The position numbers were made by a program, and so were the translations under genes. Shown in pieces: positions 25,184-33,505 of a DNA stretch of 64,000 nucleotides. The notes under the pieces were generated by a model. That model made no database searches. It was not told the origin of the DNA and saw only the letters and a program-made list of their open reading frames with translations. The stretch's first letter is position 1, and each line of letters starts with the position of its first letter. Location: contig NZ_FUYF01000005.1 of NCBI RefSeq assembly GCF_900167555.1, forward strand, positions 150,175 to 214,174, written 5' to 3'. Source of the stretch: Gemmiger formicilis. GTDB lineage: Bacteria; Bacillota; Clostridia; Oscillospirales; Ruminococcaceae.

Positions 25184-25208
25184 TGCCTGCGTTGTGCGCC
25201 GCAGGCAT
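25184..25208 (-). ncRNA. Candidate leader hairpin / small RNA 5' part
   Basis: TGCCTGCG and CGCAGGCA form a stem of 8 bp early in the same leader. With the terminator at 25121-25155 it would make a roughly 95-base RNA with two hairpins. No known riboswitch is recognised. Confidence 0.35.
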
Positions 25209-25221
25209 TGACTTTCTGCTA

Positions 25222-25252
25222 CTATAATAGTACAGTATAGACATGAAGTAAA
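25222..25252. promoter_or_regulatory. Candidate LysR operator over the CPBP promoter
   Basis: CTATA-N9-TATAG (25222-25240), which contains the T-N11-A pattern of LysR-type sites, overlaps the -10 (TATTAT, 25224-25229) of a minus-strand promoter whose -35 is TTTACT (25247-25252), 17-bp spacer. The divergent LysR gene starts 67 bp away. Confidence 0.5.
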
Positions 25253-25306
25253 GCTACACTTTTTCATACATCACATGAATTTTTTTCACTATAGGAGATG
25301 CAGCTC

Positions 25307-26185
25307 ATGACACTGACAGACTGCCAGCTGTTAAGCATTGTAGCACAGCTGGGTACCTTTGCCGCCGCGGCGGAGCGGCTGCACATCACGCCGTCCGCCG
25401 TCAGCCACGCGGTATCGGGCGTGGAGGCCGAGTGCGGCTTTCCGCTGTTCACCCGCACCAAAAGCGGCGTCACGCTGACCGCCGCCGCCGAAAAGCTCAT
25501 GCCCTCCATCCAGCAGATGCTTGCCAGCAGCGAGTCGCTTGACCAGTCGATTGCCCAGATCAACGGGATGCACAAGGGCGCACTGCGGCTGGGGGTGTTC
25601 AACTCGGCCTGCGTGACCTGGCTGCCCAAGATCGTGCCGGGCTTCCGCGCAGCGTTCCCGGGCATCGACGTGCAGATTTACCAGGGGTCGTATGACGACA
25701 TCACGGGCTGGCTGAAAACCGGCGCGGTGGAGCTGGGGTTCCTCTCCAACTCCAGCGCCCACGATCTGGATTTTGAGCCGCTCTATGATGACCGGCTCAT
25801 CTGCATCGCGCCGCCCGACTACCAGCCGCGCCGCCCCGGCGTGGTGCGGGCCGAGGAGCTGCGCAGCCAGCCGTTCGTCAGCCAGCAGTCCGACGTGGAT
25901 GCCGACATCCAGAGCTACTTTAAAAAGAACGACCTGCATGTGTCGAGCCGGTGCTACATCGTGGATGACCAGAGCATGATCGCAATGGTCGCCTGCGGGC
26001 AGGGACTGGCGCTGATGCCTGAGCTGATGTTCAAGGAGGGCGCAGCCAGCGCGGGGTGCCAGGTGCTGCAATTAGAGCCCGCCGCCAAGCGCACGATTGG
26101 TCTGGCGTGCCTGTCGCGGACAGCGCTCTCCCCCGCCGCCCGGGAATTTGTGGAGCACGCGCGGGCGTTTGCAAGGAAGCGGTGA
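25307..26185 (+). CDS. LysR-family transcriptional regulator
   Basis: DNA-binding regulator of 292 residues. Residues 1-60 form the winged helix-turn-helix (GTFAAAAERLHITPSAVSHA), followed by the linker helix and the two-lobed effector domain, with the family tail VACGQGLALMPELM. I chose the second ATG (25307) because AGGAG at 25293-25297 directly abuts the first ATG at 25298 and stands 9 bases from the second. It is divergent from the CPBP-tadA genes, with a candidate T-N11-A site between. The effector is unknown. Confidence 0.9.
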   Translation: MTLTDCQLLSIVAQLGTFAAAAERLHITPSAVSHAVSGVEAECGFPLFTRTKSGVTLTAAAEKLMPSIQQMLASSESLDQSIAQINGMHKGALRLGVFNSACVTWLPKIVPGFRAAFPGIDVQIYQGSYDDITGWLKTGAVELGFLSNSSAHDLDFEPLYDDRLICIAPPDYQPRRPGVVRAEELRSQPFVSQQSDVDADIQSYFKKNDLHVSSRCYIVDDQSMIAMVACGQGLALMPELMFKEGAASAGCQVLQLEPAAKRTIGLACLSRTALSPAAREFVEHARAFARKR

Positions 26186-26193
26186 CCCACGCG

Positions 26194-26290
26194 GTAGGGG
26201 CCGGACATGCCGGCCCGCAGGTTTACGGTATTGCCCAAGGTTTCTCACTGCCGTAAACGGGCACGGCGGCCAGAGGGCCGGCCGCCCTAC
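26194..26290. repeat. Family 2 inverted repeat
   Basis: GTAGGGGCCGGACATGCCGG arm, then GGGCCGGCCGCCCTAC-type arm, with GTTTACGGTATTG...CCGTAAAC pairing in the centre. Lies after the LysR gene. Confidence 0.75.
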
Positions 26291-26325
26291 ATGTGTCCCG
26301 GAAATATTTCATTGCGCAGTGCAGC

Positions 26326-26366
26326 AAAACACCCCCGTGCCGTTAAATCGGCGCAGGGGTGTTTTT
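26326..26366. terminator. Bidirectional terminator between LysR and GltD-like genes
   Basis: AAACACCCCCGTGCCG pairs with CGGCGCAGGGGTGTTT; TTTTT follows on the plus strand and TTTT on the minus strand. Confidence 0.88.
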
Positions 26367-26368
26367 AC

Positions 26369-27649
26369 TTAGTTTCCCTCATCGTACTCCGCTACGGGCA
26401 CATTCGCGTACTCGTCGGGGAGGTCAGGGGGCAGGGTCTGCATGTACTCGTGCATGGCCTCGGCCACGTTCTTGCTGTAGGCGACGGCCTCGACGACGGT
26501 GCGCGCACCCTTGACGGCATCGCCGCTGGCAAAGATGCCGGGGATGCTCGTGCGGCCCACCTCGTCGGTCTCAAACAGGCCGCGCGGGGTGGTTTTCAGA
26601 TCTTTCGTGCTGTCGGTGATCGTCGTGCAAGGGCCCTGGCTGATGGACACAATGACACTATCCGCCGGGTAGAGCTTTTCGGTGCCGGGGATCTCGGTCA
26701 GCGTGCCGTCCTCGGCCTCGTTCAGGTCGATAAAGACAACGCCCTTGTCTGTGATCTCCAACGGCTTTTTGTTAAAGATGAAGTTCACGCCCTCCAGCTT
26801 GGCATAGCTTGCCTCGTACTCGCTGGCCGTAATGTGACTGGACAGCGAGAAGCACTCGAGATGCCGCGTGCCGTGGCGGAGGGCGGTGCGCGCCACGTCC
26901 ATGGCCGCGTTGCCCGCGCCGATGACGATGACCCGATTGCCCAGGTGGTAGACATCGGGGTTCTGCAGATAGTTGATGGCGTAGTGCACGTTGCCGAGGC
27001 TCTCGCCCTTGATGTGCAGCGTGTTGGGCCGCCAGACGCCGGTGCCGATGAAGATGGCCTTGTAGCCGTCGCGGAACAGATCCTCAATTTTCAACGCCTT
27101 GCCCACGTCGGTGTTGGGGCGGACCTTGATGCCCTTTAAACGCAGATGGCGGTACTCGAAATCGTCCAGCACGGTCTTGGGCAGACGGAACTCCGGGATG
27201 CCGTAGCGCAGCACGCCGCCGATCTTATCGTGGCTCTCAAAGATCGTGACGTCGTAGCCGTAGCGCGCCAGGATGACCGCAATGGTCAGGCCCGCCGGGC
27301 CGGAGCCGATGATGGCGGCCTTTTTGCCGTTGGACGGCGCGGGACCCTGGGTCATTTGGCTGGCGTAGGTGGACGAGATGTAGTTTTCGATGACCGAGAA
27401 GTGCACCGGCGCACCTTTGATGCCGCGCACGCAATGGCCCTCGCACTGGTTTTCGTGGTTGCAGACCAGCGAGCAGACCGTCGTCAGGGGGTTGTTCTCA
27501 AACAGCATACGGCCCGCTTCGTCGAGCTTATTGGCCTTCAAAAGGCGGATGACCTCGGGAATATTGGTGTGGATCGGGCAGCCCTGCTGACAGCGGGGCA
27601 CCTTGCAGCCAAGGCAGTGGTTTGCTTCGTCCATTACGTGCAGCGCCAT
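26369..27649 (-). CDS. GltD-like NAD(P)H oxidoreductase (glutamate synthase small-subunit family)
   Basis: A 426-residue flavoprotein. The N-terminal part holds a cysteine-rich double cluster region (CLGCKVPRCQQGCPIHTNIP and later CSLVCNHENQCEGHC), followed by an FAD site GSGPAGLTIAVILARYGY and an NAD(P) site VIGAGNAAMDVARTALRHG. Glutamate synthase beta subunits and the NfnB/SudA subunits of electron-bifurcating transhydrogenase share this layout. Neither a gltB-like large subunit nor an NfnA-like partner is next to it, so its redox partner is unknown. Single gene with a terminator; the 83-bp upstream gap carries a 15-bp near-palindrome TGCAACAATGTTGTA. Confidence 0.85.
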   Translation of the reverse strand: MALHVMDEANHCLGCKVPRCQQGCPIHTNIPEVIRLLKANKLDEAGRMLFENNPLTTVCSLVCNHENQCEGHCVRGIKGAPVHFSVIENYISSTYASQMTQGPAPSNGKKAAIIGSGPAGLTIAVILARYGYDVTIFESHDKIGGVLRYGIPEFRLPKTVLDDFEYRHLRLKGIKVRPNTDVGKALKIEDLFRDGYKAIFIGTGVWRPNTLHIKGESLGNVHYAINYLQNPDVYHLGNRVIVIGAGNAAMDVARTALRHGTRHLECFSLSSHITASEYEASYAKLEGVNFIFNKKPLEITDKGVVFIDLNEAEDGTLTEIPGTEKLYPADSVIVSISQGPCTTITDSTKDLKTTPRGLFETDEVGRTSIPGIFASGDAVKGARTVVEAVAYSKNVAEAMHEYMQTLPPDLPDEYANVPVAEYDEGN

Positions 27650-27688
27650 GTTTTACTCCTTCATTTCGTACCGATTTTGCGCGTTAAA

Positions 27689-27722
27689 AATGCAACAATG
27701 TTGTATCACGCGCATTTTTTAT
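27689..27722 (-). promoter_or_regulatory. Dyad / hairpin between tmcAL and GltD-like gene
   Basis: A GCGCGT...ACGCGC outer arm pair encloses TGCAACA-A-TGTTGTA (one mismatch). It could be a weak terminator for tmcAL (ACAAC/GTTG stem then TTTTT on the minus strand) or an operator for the next gene. Confidence 0.35.
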
Positions 27723-27732
27723 CCATATAAAA

Positions 27733-28899
27733 TTATATTACCACCGGCTTAGCTGTGAACGCAAGCCCCTTAGGCTGAATTTTTTCTCTACATAATGACG
27801 AAAAATCAACCGCCTTATTATGCAGTCTGCTGATTTTTGATGCCTCCGGGCCGGTTCGGGCCAGGTCTGCCAGCGCTGTTGCGGCGGGCAGCGACGCCTG
27901 TTTTAAACGCGGCAGCGCCGCTTTGCGTGCCCCCAGCACATGCAGGTACGGCGGCATTGGCAGTTCCGCCGGGAAGCCAAGCGCCGCGTCCAGCACCAGC
28001 CGCCGCAGACGCGCATGGGGATAGCGCTTGGTTTTCAAGCGGGTGTAGAGGTCGTCGAGGCTGTCGGCTTCCCGCACGGCGGCGGTCAGGCGGTTTTCCA
28101 GTCCCTCACTCACGCCGCGCACCTGCGCAAAATTCGCGGGGTCCTGCATCCGCAGCAGGGCCAAAACGGCGGTCTCGAGTCTTGCGCCGTCCAGCAAAAG
28201 GCCGTCCGCCGCAGCCCTGCCGTACAGCTCCGCCGCGCGGGCGGGCACGAACGGCTCCCAGTCGGGCTGCGGCAGGCCGCGCAGAAAGCTGGCGCTGGCC
28301 ATCGGCGTGCCCGCGTGCGCCCCTGCCCCGCCGCCGTGCGCCGCGCCAAGCCGCGGCAGTGCCAGCGGCGTCAGAGCCGCGTGCCGGTGCAGGATCGCCT
28401 TGCAGTACTCGATGCCCAAAATGTTGTTGGGCGTGCGCAGCAGGCCGCCGGTGCCGGGGTGCAGCGCGTCGGCAGCCGCGGCCCGGGCGGCGGCATAGGT
28501 CATGCCGGTGGCAAGATTTTGACGGATGCGGGCGTTCAGTTCCTCCCCGTCCAGCAGGCGGGCCGTGTCCAGCAGAGCCGCCGCGTCGGGAGTCTCCGCA
28601 CCGAAGGCCAGCGTATCACAGCCAAGTGCGGCCAGCAGGTGCACGCCCGCGGCGGCGAACTGCTCCGCCGTGGCGCAGGCGTAGGGCGCGGGCAGGGCTA
28701 CCACAAGGTCAGCCCCGGCATCCAGCGCCGCGCGCACCCGCACGCTCTCGGGCAGAATCGGCACACCGCCGCGCTGCACCGTGCCGCTGCTCATGCAGAC
28801 GGCAATACACTGTGCCCCTGCGGCGCGCACGGCAGCCAGCTGGGCCGCATGGCCGTTGTGGAAGGGGTCGTATTCGGCAATAATGCCTGTGAAATCCAT
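27733..28899 (-). CDS. tmcAL: tRNA(Met) cytidine acetate ligase TmcAL
   Basis: Nucleotidyltransferase-fold enzyme (YlbM, DUF795 family) that uses ATP and acetate to make N4-acetylcytidine at the wobble base of elongator tRNA-Met. The 388-residue protein starts with MDFTGIIAEYDPFHNGH; the HxGH adenylate-binding motif is His14-His17. Later family marks are LRTPNNILGIEYCKAI and the C-terminal RLRRLVLDAALGF. The ATG at 28897-28899 follows AGGAG at 9 bases; the ORF's 21-residue upstream extension is rejected. It is divergent from ackA, as in many Firmicutes; both enzymes handle acetate. Confidence 0.93.
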   Translation of the reverse strand: MDFTGIIAEYDPFHNGHAAQLAAVRAAGAQCIAVCMSSGTVQRGGVPILPESVRVRAALDAGADLVVALPAPYACATAEQFAAAGVHLLAALGCDTLAFGAETPDAAALLDTARLLDGEELNARIRQNLATGMTYAAARAAAADALHPGTGGLLRTPNNILGIEYCKAILHRHAALTPLALPRLGAAHGGGAGAHAGTPMASASFLRGLPQPDWEPFVPARAAELYGRAAADGLLLDGARLETAVLALLRMQDPANFAQVRGVSEGLENRLTAAVREADSLDDLYTRLKTKRYPHARLRRLVLDAALGFPAELPMPPYLHVLGARKAALPRLKQASLPAATALADLARTGPEASKISRLHNKAVDFSSLCREKIQPKGLAFTAKPVVI

Positions 28900-28990
28900 A
28901 ACAATTGGCTCCTGATTCTTTGGCGATAGATTGTTAAAAAAGTACTTTGGCGTTCTGTGCAAAAATTGTGCTATCTTGCAGAACTTGCGC

Positions 28991-29019
28991 TTGAAAATTT
29001 ATTTATACCATTATATAAT
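28991..29019 (+). promoter_or_regulatory. Promoter of ackA
   Basis: TTGAAA (28991-28996), 17-bp spacer, perfect TATAAT (29014-29019). It is 56 bases before the ackA start, which has AAGGAGG at 29061-29067. Confidence 0.85.
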
Positions 29020-29074
29020 AAAATCAGCATTTAGGAAAGGGCAATCTACCCTGCCAATTTAAGGAGGATATTCC

Positions 29075-30283
29075 ATGAAAATTCTGGTTATCAACTGCGG
29101 TTCTTCCAGCCTGAAGTACCAGCTGATCGATATGGAGGGCGAGAAAGTCCTCTGCAAGGGTCTGTGCGAGCGCATCGGCATGGAAAGCAGCATGATCACC
29201 CATGAGGCCAACGGCCATAAGGCAACCACACCCGCCATCTTCCCCACCCATACCGAGGCCTTTACCGAGGTCGTGAAGAAGATGACCACCGGCGAGGGCA
29301 AGGTCATCGACAGCGTTTCCGAGATCGACGCCATCGGCCACCGCGTAGTCCACGGCGGCGAGAAGTTCAAGGAGAGCTGCCTCATCACCCCCGAGGTCGT
29401 CAAGGCCATCCACGACCTGAGCCCGCTGGCTCCCCTGCACAACCCCGCCGCCATCCTGGGCATCGAGGCCTCCTACAAGGTCTTTGGTCAGGACAAGCCG
29501 AACGTGGCGGTCTTTGACACGGCTTTCCACTCCACCATGCCCCCGAAGGCTTATATGTACGCCATCCCCTATGAGTACTATGAGAAGTACGGCGTCCGTC
29601 GCTACGGCTTCCACGGCACGAGCCACAAGTATGTCAGCCACCGCGCCGCTGAGTTTCTGGAGGAGCCCATTGAGCGCCTGAAGCTGATCACCTGCCATCT
29701 GGGCAACGGTTCCTCCATCGCCGCAGTCGATCAGGGCAAGGTCATTGATACCTCGATGGGCATGACCCCGCTGGCCGGTCTGATGATGGGCACCCGCTGC
29801 GGCGACCTGGATCCTTCTGTGGTCAACTACCTGAAGTACAACCTCGAGATCACCGGCCACGAGCTGGACGAGATCCTGAACAAGAAGTCCGGTCTGCTGG
29901 GTGTTTCCGGCGTGTCCAGCGACAAGCGCGACGTCGAGGAGGCCGCCATGAACGGCAACAAACGCGCACAGCTGGCCAGCGACATGCTGAACTACCAGAT
30001 CAAAAAGACCATCGGCAGCTACATTGCCGCGATGGGCGGCGTGGACGCCATCGTCTTTACCGGCGGCATCGGCGAGCATGACGCCGACTCCCGCGCCAAG
30101 ATCTGCCACCACATGGATTGGCTGGGCATCCGCATCGACACCGACAAGAACCGCGATGCTCACAAGCAGAAGAAGGACGTTGTGGAGGTCACCGCCTGGG
30201 GCGCCCGTGTCCGCACGCTGATCATCGAGACCAACGAAGAGCTGATGATTGCCCGCGACACGAAGGAAGTCCTCGAGAAGTAA
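29075..30283 (+). CDS. ackA: Acetate kinase
   Basis: Makes acetate and ATP from acetyl phosphate and ADP, the energy-yielding last step of acetate fermentation. The 402-residue ASKHA-fold protein has MKILVINCGSSSLKYQL at the N-terminus, VFDTAFHSTMP (catalytic Asp region), the FHGTSHKYV signature and GTRCGDLDP. Length is standard. Strong ribosome site and promoter; codons are dominated by the commonest choices, suggesting high expression. No pta gene is next to it. Divergent from tmcAL. Confidence 0.98.
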   Translation: MKILVINCGSSSLKYQLIDMEGEKVLCKGLCERIGMESSMITHEANGHKATTPAIFPTHTEAFTEVVKKMTTGEGKVIDSVSEIDAIGHRVVHGGEKFKESCLITPEVVKAIHDLSPLAPLHNPAAILGIEASYKVFGQDKPNVAVFDTAFHSTMPPKAYMYAIPYEYYEKYGVRRYGFHGTSHKYVSHRAAEFLEEPIERLKLITCHLGNGSSIAAVDQGKVIDTSMGMTPLAGLMMGTRCGDLDPSVVNYLKYNLEITGHELDEILNKKSGLLGVSGVSSDKRDVEEAAMNGNKRAQLASDMLNYQIKKTIGSYIAAMGGVDAIVFTGGIGEHDADSRAKICHHMDWLGIRIDTDKNRDAHKQKKDVVEVTAWGARVRTLIIETNEELMIARDTKEVLEK

Positions 30284-30285
30284 GT

Positions 30286-30311
30286 CTTACTTTTCTTGAA
30301 AGAAAAGTAAG
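30286..30311. repeat. Family 5 hairpin after ackA
   Basis: CTTACTTTTCTTGAAAGAAAAGTAAG, a nearly perfect AT-rich palindrome. A second copy stands before the pnp stop at 30649-30674. Confidence 0.75.
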
Positions 30312-30429
30312 CAAAAGAACTTTCAATATTTTTTCCCGGAAACGGGTTCTAGCGAGAGGCTGCAGCATGGGGTTTGACCTTGTGCGGCAGCCTCTTTTTA
30401 TGGTATAGTCGGCATATATGCCGCCGTTT

Positions 30430-30569
30430 GTAGGGAGCGGTCTTGACCGCTCCGGGCAGGCTGCGGCAGCCGCCAGGTTCCTGGGGAGGGGTCAAGATTC
30501 CTCCCTACAGAGCAGACCATAAATAGGGTGCCGGCGTAAACTCGCGGGCCGGGCATGCCCGGCCCCTAC
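30430..30569. repeat. Family 2-like elements in the ackA-pnp gap
   Basis: An 80-bp inverted repeat with TAGGGAGCGGTC...GGTCAAGATTCCTCCCTA arms and a separate half element ending CCGGCCCCTAC. Confidence 0.65.
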
Positions 30570-30582
30570 AGTGCAAGCAAAT

Positions 30583-30624
30583 TAAAAAGGGAGCCTGCCG
30601 ATTCACGGCAGACTCCCTTTTTTG
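30583..30624. terminator. Bidirectional terminator between ackA and pnp
   Basis: AAAAAGGGAGCCTGCCG pairs with CGGCAGACTCCCTTTTTT; U-runs follow on both strands. Confidence 0.9.
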
Positions 30625-30648
30625 TGTTGCTATATTGGAGTTCTTTTG

Positions 30649-30674
30649 GTTACTTTTCTTGCAAGAAAAGTAAC
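30649..30674. repeat. Family 5 hairpin before the pnp stop
   Basis: GTTACTTTTCTTGCAAGAAAAGTAAC, perfect inverted repeat, ending one base before the pnp stop codon. Confidence 0.75.
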
Positions 30675-32834
30675 TTACTGCTGGGCGGCCTCGGCGCGCT
30701 TCTTGGCGATAGCGGCGAGGGCATCCTTGCGGGACAGGTTGATGCGGCCCTGCTGGTCGATGTCGGTCACCATGACAAAGATGGGGTCGCCAACGGCAAC
30801 GACATCCTCAACATGCTCGACGCGGTGGTCGTCCAGCTTGGAGATGTGGACAAGGCCCTCCTTGCCGGGGGCAATCTCGACGAAGGCACCGAAGTTCATC
30901 AGGCGGGTCACACGGCCCTTGTAGATGGCACCGATCTCGGGGTCCTCGACAATCGTCTTGATGGTCGCAATGGCGCGCTTCGCGTCGTCCTGATCGACGG
31001 CGGAGATAAAGACGTGGCCGTCCTCCTCAATGTCGATCTTGCAGTTGAAGTTGGCGCACATCTCCTGAATGACCTTGCCGCCCTTGCCGATGACGTCCTT
31101 GATCTTGTCAACGGGGATCATCATGCTGAACATCTTGGGCGCGTACTTGGACAGCTCAGCGCGCGGCTCGGCGATGACCGGCTTGATGATCTCATCGAGG
31201 ATGTACAGACGGCCCTTGCGGCACTTTTCGAGAGCTTCCTCAACGATGTCGTAGGTCAGGCCGTCGACCTTAATGTCCATCTGGATGGCGGTGATGCCGC
31301 GGCGGGTGCCGCCGACCTTGAAGTCCATGTCGCCGTGGAAGTCCTCGACGCCCTGAATGTCCAGCATCGTCATCCAGCGGCCGCCGTGCAGCGGGTCACC
31401 GTCGGTGATAAGGCCGCAGGAGATACCGGCAACGGGTGCCTTGATGGGCACGCCGGCATCCATCAGAGCCAGCGTGGAGCCGCAGATGGAGGCCTGCGAG
31501 GTGGAGCCGTTGGAGGACAGGACCTCGGAGACGCAGCGGATGGTATACGGGAACTCGGCCTGATCGGGCAGGACGGGAATCAGCGCGCGCTCGGCCAGGT
31601 TGCCGTGGCCGATCTCGCGGCGGCCCGGGCTGCGGGGTGCGCGGGCCTCGCCGACGGAGTACGGCGGGAAGTTGTAGTGGTGAATGTAGCGCTTGTACGG
31701 CGTATCAGACAGGTCGTCCATGAGCTGGGCGTCCTTGGTGGAGCCAAGGGTGCAGATGGTCAGGACCTGGGTCTGGCCGCGGGTGAACATGCCGGAGCCG
31801 TGCACACGGGGCAGCAGACCGACCTCGGCGGCCAGCGGGCGGATCTCGTTGATGCCGCGGCCATCGACGCGCTTGCTGTCCTCCAGCAGCCAGGTGCGGA
31901 CGACCTTCTTCTGCAGCTTGTAGCTGATGAGGTCGAGGTCGGCGGCGGTCAGCTCGGGGTGCTCGGCGGCGATGGCATCCATAATGGGCAGCATCGCGGC
32001 GTCGCGGACGTTCTTGTCGTCGGTGTTCATCGCGGCCTTAACGTCCTCGAGGTGGTTGGCGTAAACGTCAGCCAGCAGGGCGTGGTCGAGCTCCACGGGG
32101 GTGAAGCTCTTTTTCGGCTTGCCGATCTCAGCGACGATGCTGTTGATGAACGCCAGCATCTTCCGGATCTCCTCGTGACCGGCGCGGATGGCCTTCATCA
32201 TGGTCTCCTCGTCAACCTCGTTGGCACCGGCCTCGATCATGACGATTTTTTCCTCGCTGGCGGCCAGCGTCAGGGAGAGGTCGCTGTGCTCGCGCTGCTC
32301 CTTCGTGGGGTTCAGCACGATCTCGCCGTCCACCAGACCGACAAACACACCGGCAATAGGGCCGTTCCAGGGAATATCAGACATGGCGATGGCCAGGGAC
32401 GCACCGTTCATGCCGGAAATTTCGGCAGAGCAGTCGGGGTCCTGGCTCATGACGGTCATGGTCACGCAGACATCGTTGCGCATATCTTTGGGGAACAGCG
32501 GGCGGATGGGGCGGTCCACAACGCGGGAGGACAGGATGGCGTGCTCGCCGGGGCGGCCCTCACGGCGCATGAAGCTGCCGGGGATACGGCCGGCGGCGTA
32601 GAGCTTCTCCTCAAACTCGACGCTCAGGGGGAAGAAATCGACGCCGTCGCGGGGCTTATCACTCATCGTGACGTTGCAGAGCACGCAGGTCTCGCCGTAG
32701 CGGATCATGGCGCTGCCGTTGGACAGACCGCACATTTTGCCGGTCTCGACCACAAACGGGCGGCCCGCAAAGGTCGTCTCGAACTTGCGGTAGTTGGGGA
32801 AGGTTTCCAGTCTGGATGCGAATTCGTAAGCCAT
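30675..32834 (-). CDS. pnp: Polyribonucleotide nucleotidyltransferase (PNPase)
   Basis: Phosphorolytic 3'-5' exoribonuclease of mRNA decay, 719 residues. Two RNase PH domains (the active second one with SPGRREIGHGNLAERAL), an all-alpha linker, then KH (MIPVDKIKDVIGKGGKVIQ) and S1 (GRVTRLMNFGAFVEIAPGKEGL) RNA-binding domains. ATG at 32832-32834 after AAGGAG; the 74-residue upstream frame is not coding. It follows rpsO after a terminator, in the usual rpsO-pnp order. The leader has a CCAAGC-AACAG-GCTTGG hairpin (32909-32925), which may serve the RNase-dependent autoregulation known for pnp (inference). Confidence 0.97.
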   Translation of the reverse strand: MAYEFASRLETFPNYRKFETTFAGRPFVVETGKMCGLSNGSAMIRYGETCVLCNVTMSDKPRDGVDFFPLSVEFEEKLYAAGRIPGSFMRREGRPGEHAILSSRVVDRPIRPLFPKDMRNDVCVTMTVMSQDPDCSAEISGMNGASLAIAMSDIPWNGPIAGVFVGLVDGEIVLNPTKEQREHSDLSLTLAASEEKIVMIEAGANEVDEETMMKAIRAGHEEIRKMLAFINSIVAEIGKPKKSFTPVELDHALLADVYANHLEDVKAAMNTDDKNVRDAAMLPIMDAIAAEHPELTAADLDLISYKLQKKVVRTWLLEDSKRVDGRGINEIRPLAAEVGLLPRVHGSGMFTRGQTQVLTICTLGSTKDAQLMDDLSDTPYKRYIHHYNFPPYSVGEARAPRSPGRREIGHGNLAERALIPVLPDQAEFPYTIRCVSEVLSSNGSTSQASICGSTLALMDAGVPIKAPVAGISCGLITDGDPLHGGRWMTMLDIQGVEDFHGDMDFKVGGTRRGITAIQMDIKVDGLTYDIVEEALEKCRKGRLYILDEIIKPVIAEPRAELSKYAPKMFSMMIPVDKIKDVIGKGGKVIQEMCANFNCKIDIEEDGHVFISAVDQDDAKRAIATIKTIVEDPEIGAIYKGRVTRLMNFGAFVEIAPGKEGLVHISKLDDHRVEHVEDVVAVGDPIFVMVTDIDQQGRINLSRKDALAAIAKKRAEAAQQ

Positions 32835-33029
32835 GGGGATTCTCCTTCTTTGGTAGATTTTTACTTTCAGCGCTCCCCTGCCCCGGTTCTGTACAATAAA
32901 GCCAGCAGCCAAGCCTGTTGCTTGGGTGCTCGATTTACTGCACAAAACGCGGCGGGGGCGGCTGTAAAATACGGGTGCAGTGGATTTTTGTGATGCGCCG
33001 CGTTGTAGGCGGCGGCAGCACACATGTAT

Positions 33030-33067
33030 AAAAAATCGGGCAGAGTGCAAATGCACCCTGCCCGTTT
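33030..33067 (-). terminator. Intrinsic terminator of rpsO
   Basis: CGGGCAGGGTGCA/TGCACTCTGCCCG stem (one mismatch) with an AA-rich loop and TTTTTTT on the minus strand. It separates rpsO from pnp. Confidence 0.9.
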
Positions 33068-33076
33068 TTGCGAAAA

Positions 33077-33349
33077 TTACTTACGCAGACCCAGCTCAGC
33101 GATCAGGGCACGGTAACGGTTGATGTCCTTCTTCTGCAGATAGGCCAGCAGATTACGGCGGCGGCCGACCATCTTGAACAGGCCGCGGCGGCTGTGGTTG
33201 TCATGCTTGTTGGTCTTGAGGTGCTCGGTCAAGTGGTTGATACGAGCGGTCAGCAGAGCAACCTGGACCTCCGGAGAACCGGTGTCACCCTCGTGGATGG
33301 CTGCCTTGGCGATGATGGGCTGCTTATCGATAGCGGATTTCTGGCTCAT
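33077..33349 (-). CDS. rpsO: 30S ribosomal protein S15
   Basis: Primary 16S-binding ribosomal protein, 90 residues, with the full-length motif [20 protein letters not shown] and [21 protein letters not shown]. It has its own promoter (33454-33482) and a leader of about 95 bases, in which S15 autoregulation would be expected. Terminator directly downstream. Confidence 0.98.
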   Translation of the reverse strand: MSQKSAIDKQPIIAKAAIHEGDTGSPEVQVALLTARINHLTEHLKTNKHDNHSRRGLFKMVGRRRNLLAYLQKKDINRYRALIAELGLRK

Positions 33350-33453
33350 GGGTATATACCTCTTTCATAAAAATGTATTAGCCGTCGGCGCAGTAAGGGG
33401 TAGTTGGAACCGTTGAGGCATACGCCCCATACCGGGCCGCGGTAACAAGAATT

Positions 33454-33482
33454 AGTATACCACAACATTTTGCGGAATACAA
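33454..33482 (-). promoter_or_regulatory. Promoter of rpsO
   Basis: Minus strand TTGTAT (33477-33482), 17-bp spacer and TATACT (33454-33459). It lies just after the ribF stop. Confidence 0.65.
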
Positions 33483-33505
33483 GAGCATTTGCGGCATTTT
33501 CGCAA

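Larger units (their letters stand above)
30284..30674. other. Convergent gap between ackA and pnp filled by repeats
   Basis: 391 bp without a gene. In order it holds a family 5 hairpin (30286-30311), a family 2-like element GTAGGGAGCGGTCTTGACCG...CTCCCTAC (30430-30508), a family 2 half GGGCCGGGCATGCCCGGCCC (30546-30569), a bidirectional terminator (30583-30624) and a second family 5 hairpin (30649-30674). Confidence 0.8.

Noticed and set aside
30555..32993. An 812-codon plus-strand frame, and similar long ones at 19003-20985, 48576-50729 and 38122-39879
   Set aside because: All are antisense to well-conserved genes (pnp, topoisomerase B, the membrane protein, infB) and show the same biased composition.
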